From Dunaliella salina (lineage: Eukaryota; Chlorophyta; Chlorophyceae; Chlamydomonadales; Dunaliellaceae): a stretch of DNA of 18,378 nucleotides. The notes beneath the pieces were generated by a model, which was given only the letters and a program-made list of their open reading frames with translations, searched no databases and was not told the origin of the DNA. Positions 15,601 to 18,378 of this stretch are shown here, one piece after another. Each line of letters starts with the position of its first letter. Position 1 is the stretch's first letter. The position numbers and the translations under genes are program-made. The DNA is taken from contig MU069634.1 of NCBI GenBank assembly GCA_002284615.2, positions 102,619 through 120,996 on the forward strand, in the 5' to 3' direction.

Positions 15601-15629
15601 AGAACGAGCACTATTGGCCTGATTCATGC

Positions 15630-15637
15630 CCTATCAA
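15630..15637 (+). repeat. left 8-bp target-site duplication of the MITE
   Basis: CCTATCAA, identical to 15846-15853. Confidence 0.8.
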
Positions 15638-15845
15638 TAAGGTGCGGGCTGTAATATAATATTACATTTTGGAAAATCCTTACTATAATATTACTGTAAT
15701 GTCACAGTGTAATATTACTGTAATGTGAAAGTGCCGTTCTGCACCTAAGTAGAAAGGGAAGTAATAGTACTGCAATATTACAGTAAAATTAATGTAACTG
15801 TAACATTACAGTAAAAGTAATATTACAGTGCAATCCCACACCTTA
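15638..15845. mobile_element. 208-bp palindromic hAT-like MITE
   Basis: Ends are TAAGGTGCGGG (left) and the reverse complement of TAAGGTGTGGG (right), followed on both sides by CTGTAATAT(A)ATTAC-type sequence with a 6-base indel. The 8-bp duplication CCTATCAA directly abuts both ends. The 8-bp length and TAAGGTGYGGG termini fit the hAT superfamily. The interior is AT-rich and made of direct and inverted copies of TAATATTACTGTAATGT. It has no coding capacity and would depend on a transposase elsewhere. It lies just past the end of the ~105-bp array. Confidence 0.82.
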
Positions 15846-15853
15846 CCTATCAA
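15846..15853 (+). repeat. right 8-bp target-site duplication of the MITE
   Basis: CCTATCAA, directly after CACACCTTA. Confidence 0.8.
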
Positions 15854-16418
15854 ACATTGGCAACCTCAGGCAGTTGTTATCGTTTCCTCAGAATACTGAT
15901 GGTGTACAGGAGGGTTGCAGGTTGCCAACCTTCCTGACATGAAGCAGGCCAAGCATGAATGGCGCACTGGACCATGAGCTAATGCAGCGAAGCAAAGATG
16001 GCATGGCACGGAAACGAAGCTATAAGTAATGTGGCAGAAAGTCTTACAGAATTCAGCATGCACAGACTCCGACAGGCACATACCTACACACATGAGTAGA
16101 CGAAGAATTCACGATGGCAGCATGGAAAAAAGGCAGGCGCACAGCGAGGATGATGAAAAGAAAGATGCAGATGCGCAGAGGCCTGGAACCTGAGCAAGCT
16201 GAATTGCTGCTCATGAGGAGGACCCGTGAAACCACAGTGTGATCCCTCAGGGCAACTCATTTCTTTCAAACCAGAACGGCACAAGCGCGTCATGCGTCCC
16301 CAAAACTAGCGTTTGTTTCTGCTACCACCTTGGCATATCCAAGTCGCAAGCACAGCTTTGGAGACCCTGTAGATGAACATGTTGCTTTTCAGTGATGCTT
16401 GCAGTGCTGAACTGCCTT

Positions 16419-16420
<2 letters not shown>
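15854..16420. other. no gene assigned
   Basis: Only short frames. A 34-codon plus-strand frame from the ATG at 16093 (MSRRRIHDGSMEKRQAHSED, then a Lys/Asp-rich end) has composition like an exon but no recognised family and no clear splice sites. Confidence 0.35.

Positions 16421-16482
<62 letters not shown>
16421..16482 (+). repeat. (GT)31 microsatellite
   Basis: Uninterrupted GT for 62 bases. Cys-Val or Thr-His open frames across it are artefacts. Confidence 0.97.
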
Positions 16483-16485
<3 letters not shown>

Positions 16486-17085
16486 CACGATGCACCTTTG
16501 GGTTGCTTGCACAGTCCCCTGGACATCCTCTACACGATGTGGCAAACCCCATTGTGCAAGTGCTGCGTCATCCCTTGCCCCTTGCTTTGAGCATTTGCTT
16601 TGCAAGCAATCCCCAGACACACTTTCACAAAGCAATCTGCTTGCCATTTTTCCTGCTGTTCCACTGCTTTTCCCTGGAAAATTAGTTAGAACCTCTCACT
16701 TGCTCCCACCTCTTAGGCTCACAATTGGCAGAGACCAACAGGCCAAGCAACCACACTTTTTGGCTGAGGCTCATCCAAATCTGAGCCTGATGCTAACCTT
16801 GCAGCCACTTGCACCTACGGGCACCCGGGAATATACACCTTGCACAGCTGCGCAACTACCACACAGGGGCTCGTGCCCACCAGGTACATGAAGTGAGAGG
16901 CTCTTGGGGACATGAAAACAAACAGGTGCCTTCTATTTCTGCGCACCATTCACACTTATTTGCCCTGTCCCTCCATGCTGTCCTTCCCCACCCCCAGAAA
17001 GCTGCCACCTCATGAGTCGCAAAAATGCGGAGGGGGTTGTGCTTGCGACAACGGACACACAATCCAAACCTAATATAGTGAAGGG
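16483..17085. other. no gene seen
   Basis: Pyrimidine-rich sequence with short conflicting frames; nothing recognisable. Confidence 0.4.
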
Positions 17086-17389
17086 ATGGATTTCCTGGGC
17101 CTAGCCCCTGCCCTGCTGCCCTCCCACCGCTCACCTCCCCATTTCCACCACTTTCTTCCTCTCAGCTGTCGTGCTTGCTGCTGCCTTTGCGCTTGCTCTA
17201 CTGCTGCATGTGACGTTTCCTTGTTTGCAAGTGCCAGCCATTCTTCTCTTGTGGTGAAAAGGGGGGGACAGGCGGGGGGCACACAGTTCCTCACCACAAG
17301 GCACAACATAGCCCGACATGCCAACACTATGCGACAAAGGCTCCATATAGCAACATCAGCACCTATACAAAGGCCTGCATGGAAACAAA

Positions 17390-17477
17390 GGGCCCTACAC
17401 GGCAACACCAGCACCTCTGCAAAGGCAAGCATGGCAACGCCAGCACCTCAGCAAGGGGCCCTACATGGCGACACCGA
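17390..17477 (+). repeat. degenerate lead-in to the 30/32-bp arrays
   Basis: Scattered copies of GGCAACACCAGCACCTCTGC and CATGGCAACGCCAGCACCTC alternate with GGGCCCTACA(C/T)GG, i.e. both array types interleaved. Confidence 0.6.
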
Positions 17478-17630
17478 GCAACAAAGGGGCCTACATCACA
17501 ACACAATGCAACAAAGGGCCCTATATATAGCAACACAACGCAACAAAGGGCTCTATATAGCAACACAACGCAACGAAGGGCCCTATATAGCAACACAAAG
17601 CAACAAAGGGCCCTGCAAAGCAACACCGGC
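17478..17630 (+). repeat. 30-bp minisatellite, 5 copies
   Basis: Unit GCAACAAAGGGCCCTATATA followed by GCAACACAAC. Copies start at 17478, 17508, 17540, 17570 and 17600; the second has an extra TA. Translated, it gives a 10-residue period (QQRALYSNTT). Each unit carries a TATATA-like core. Confidence 0.9.
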
Positions 17631-17700
17631 ACCTCTGCAAAGGCCTGCATGGCAACGCCAGCACCTTAGCAAAGGGCCCTACATGGCAACACCTGCCTGG

Positions 17701-17858
17701 ACGGCAACACCAGCACCTCTGCAAAAGACGACATGGCAACACCCGCACCTCTGCAAAAGGCAACATGGCAACACCCGCACCTCTGCAAAAGACGACATGG
17801 CAACACCCGCACCTCTGCAAAAGACGACATGGCAACACCTGCACCTCTGCAAAGGATG
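17701..17858 (+). repeat. 32-bp minisatellite, about 5 copies
   Basis: Unit ACATGGCAACACCCGCACCT followed by CTGCAAAAGACG. Full copies start at 17731, 17763, 17795 and 17827; a copy shortened by 2 bp precedes at 17701. The plus-strand open frame 17086-17865 (259 codons) is mostly this and the 30-bp array. Confidence 0.9.
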
Positions 17859-17869
17859 CTATTAGCCCT

Positions 17870-18320
17870 TTATCGCCGAATGAGCAGCACCCACACCGCC
17901 ACGGAACTCCCATCACATCCTCGACCCCGCGAGGGCGCCTCCGGCACCACACAAACATTACGATGAAGCATACAGGCAGACCTCTCTTCTCCTTCTGGCT
18001 GTGCCTTCACTCACAAACCTTGCCAATTGTCCCTCCCTCACATACTCCGAGGAGGACGCACACCTCTGTCAACATTGCCAGCAACACCTGCCCCTTCATC
18101 TCAGTTATCCAATGCCAACCTCTTCACTCCTGTCAAAATGCCAAACCCTTCACCCCTCAAAACGATGCCAGCAATTCCTGCCCTTCATCTCTGTAATCAA
18201 TTCCAAACCCTGTGAGCACCTCTGTTGACTATACCAACCCCTGCACCTCTCTCAACAATGCCAACAGCACCTGCTCCTACACGCCTGTTATCAAAGCCAT
18301 CCCTGTGAGCACCTCTGTTG
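17870..18320 (+). repeat. degenerate AATGCCAAC / CACCTCTGT repeats
   Basis: Recurrent AATGCCA(A/G)C, CACCTCT(G/C)T and TCAACA segments at irregular 28-60 base spacing; TGTGAGCACCTCTGTTGAC appears twice (about 18210 and 18304). Probably an old decayed minisatellite. No gene. Confidence 0.55.
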
Positions 18321-18322
18321 AC

Positions 18323-18323
<1 letters not shown>

Positions 18324-18378
<55 letters not shown>
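18324..18378 (+). repeat. (CA)n microsatellite reaching the window edge
   Basis: At least 27 uninterrupted CA units; the true length is not visible. Confidence 0.97.

Noticed and set aside
15638..15845. Integrated single-stranded DNA virus origin
   Set aside because: TAATATTAC alone is expected in such palindromic AT-rich sequence; there is no Rep-like frame, and the ends and 8-bp duplication fit a hAT-like MITE.
16306..16891. Thr-His and Cys-Val repeat proteins
   Set aside because: Translations of the (GT)31 microsatellite.
17086..17865. 259-codon plus-strand ORF starting MDFLGLAPALLP
   Set aside because: More than half is translated 30-bp and 32-bp repeats, and the N-terminal part has no recognised domain. 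Openness follows from the repeats lacking stops.

Overview
This is a repeat-rich stretch of nuclear DNA from a eukaryote. It has no operons and no bacterial-style gene packing. It contains several decayed non-LTR retrotransposons (LINEs), two non-autonomous DNA transposons, many minisatellites and two long CA/GT microsatellites. The LINE proteins carry RNase H, a CCHC zinc knuckle and a PD-(D/E)XK-like endonuclease signature. That combination, with TTTTC-type 3' tails and CAG-rich minisatellites, makes me think of a green alga (Chlorophyta), but this is a tentative inference. No complete cellular gene can be called with confidence.

Layout. 1-2200: mostly unassigned sequence with a possible terminal exon at 160-327 and two 14-C runs. 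2212-5225: LINE fragments in conflicting orientations: an RT C-terminal region on the minus strand (2212-3065), a frameshifted RNase H region on the plus strand (3068-3865), and a 374-codon open minus-strand frame (4062-5186) with RT thumb, zinc knuckle and endonuclease-like domain. Two very short LINE 3' ends lie inside these. 5753-7946: plus-strand LINE copy B, whose 3' tail is split by a 650-bp hAT-like element with a 9-bp target duplication. 7947-9690: no gene seen. 9818-11715: plus-strand LINE copy C, bounded by a perfect 12-bp target duplication and inserted into an ~82-bp tandem repeat that continues on both sides (about 9690-9817 and 11728-12250). That repeat runs in frame into a unique high-GC3 segment ending at 12547. 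12786-13148 is a second possible coding piece.

From 13150 to 15600 the window is nearly all minisatellite: 47-bp, 20-bp and ~110-bp arrays, with a possible minus-strand exon at 14320-14700. A 208-bp palindromic hAT-like MITE with a perfect 8-bp target duplication sits at 15638-15845. The last 2.5 kb holds (GT)31, 30-bp and 32-bp arrays, degenerate repeats, and a (CA)n run reaching the window edge.

The most informative points are the reconstructable insertion history, the RNase H / CCHC / PD-(D/E)XK-like LINE architecture with a conserved C-terminal SNPPDPH, and a shared 3'-end plan (CCTTAAT box, hairpin, ATAG, TTTTC tail) in two LINE subfamilies whose hairpin sequences differ.
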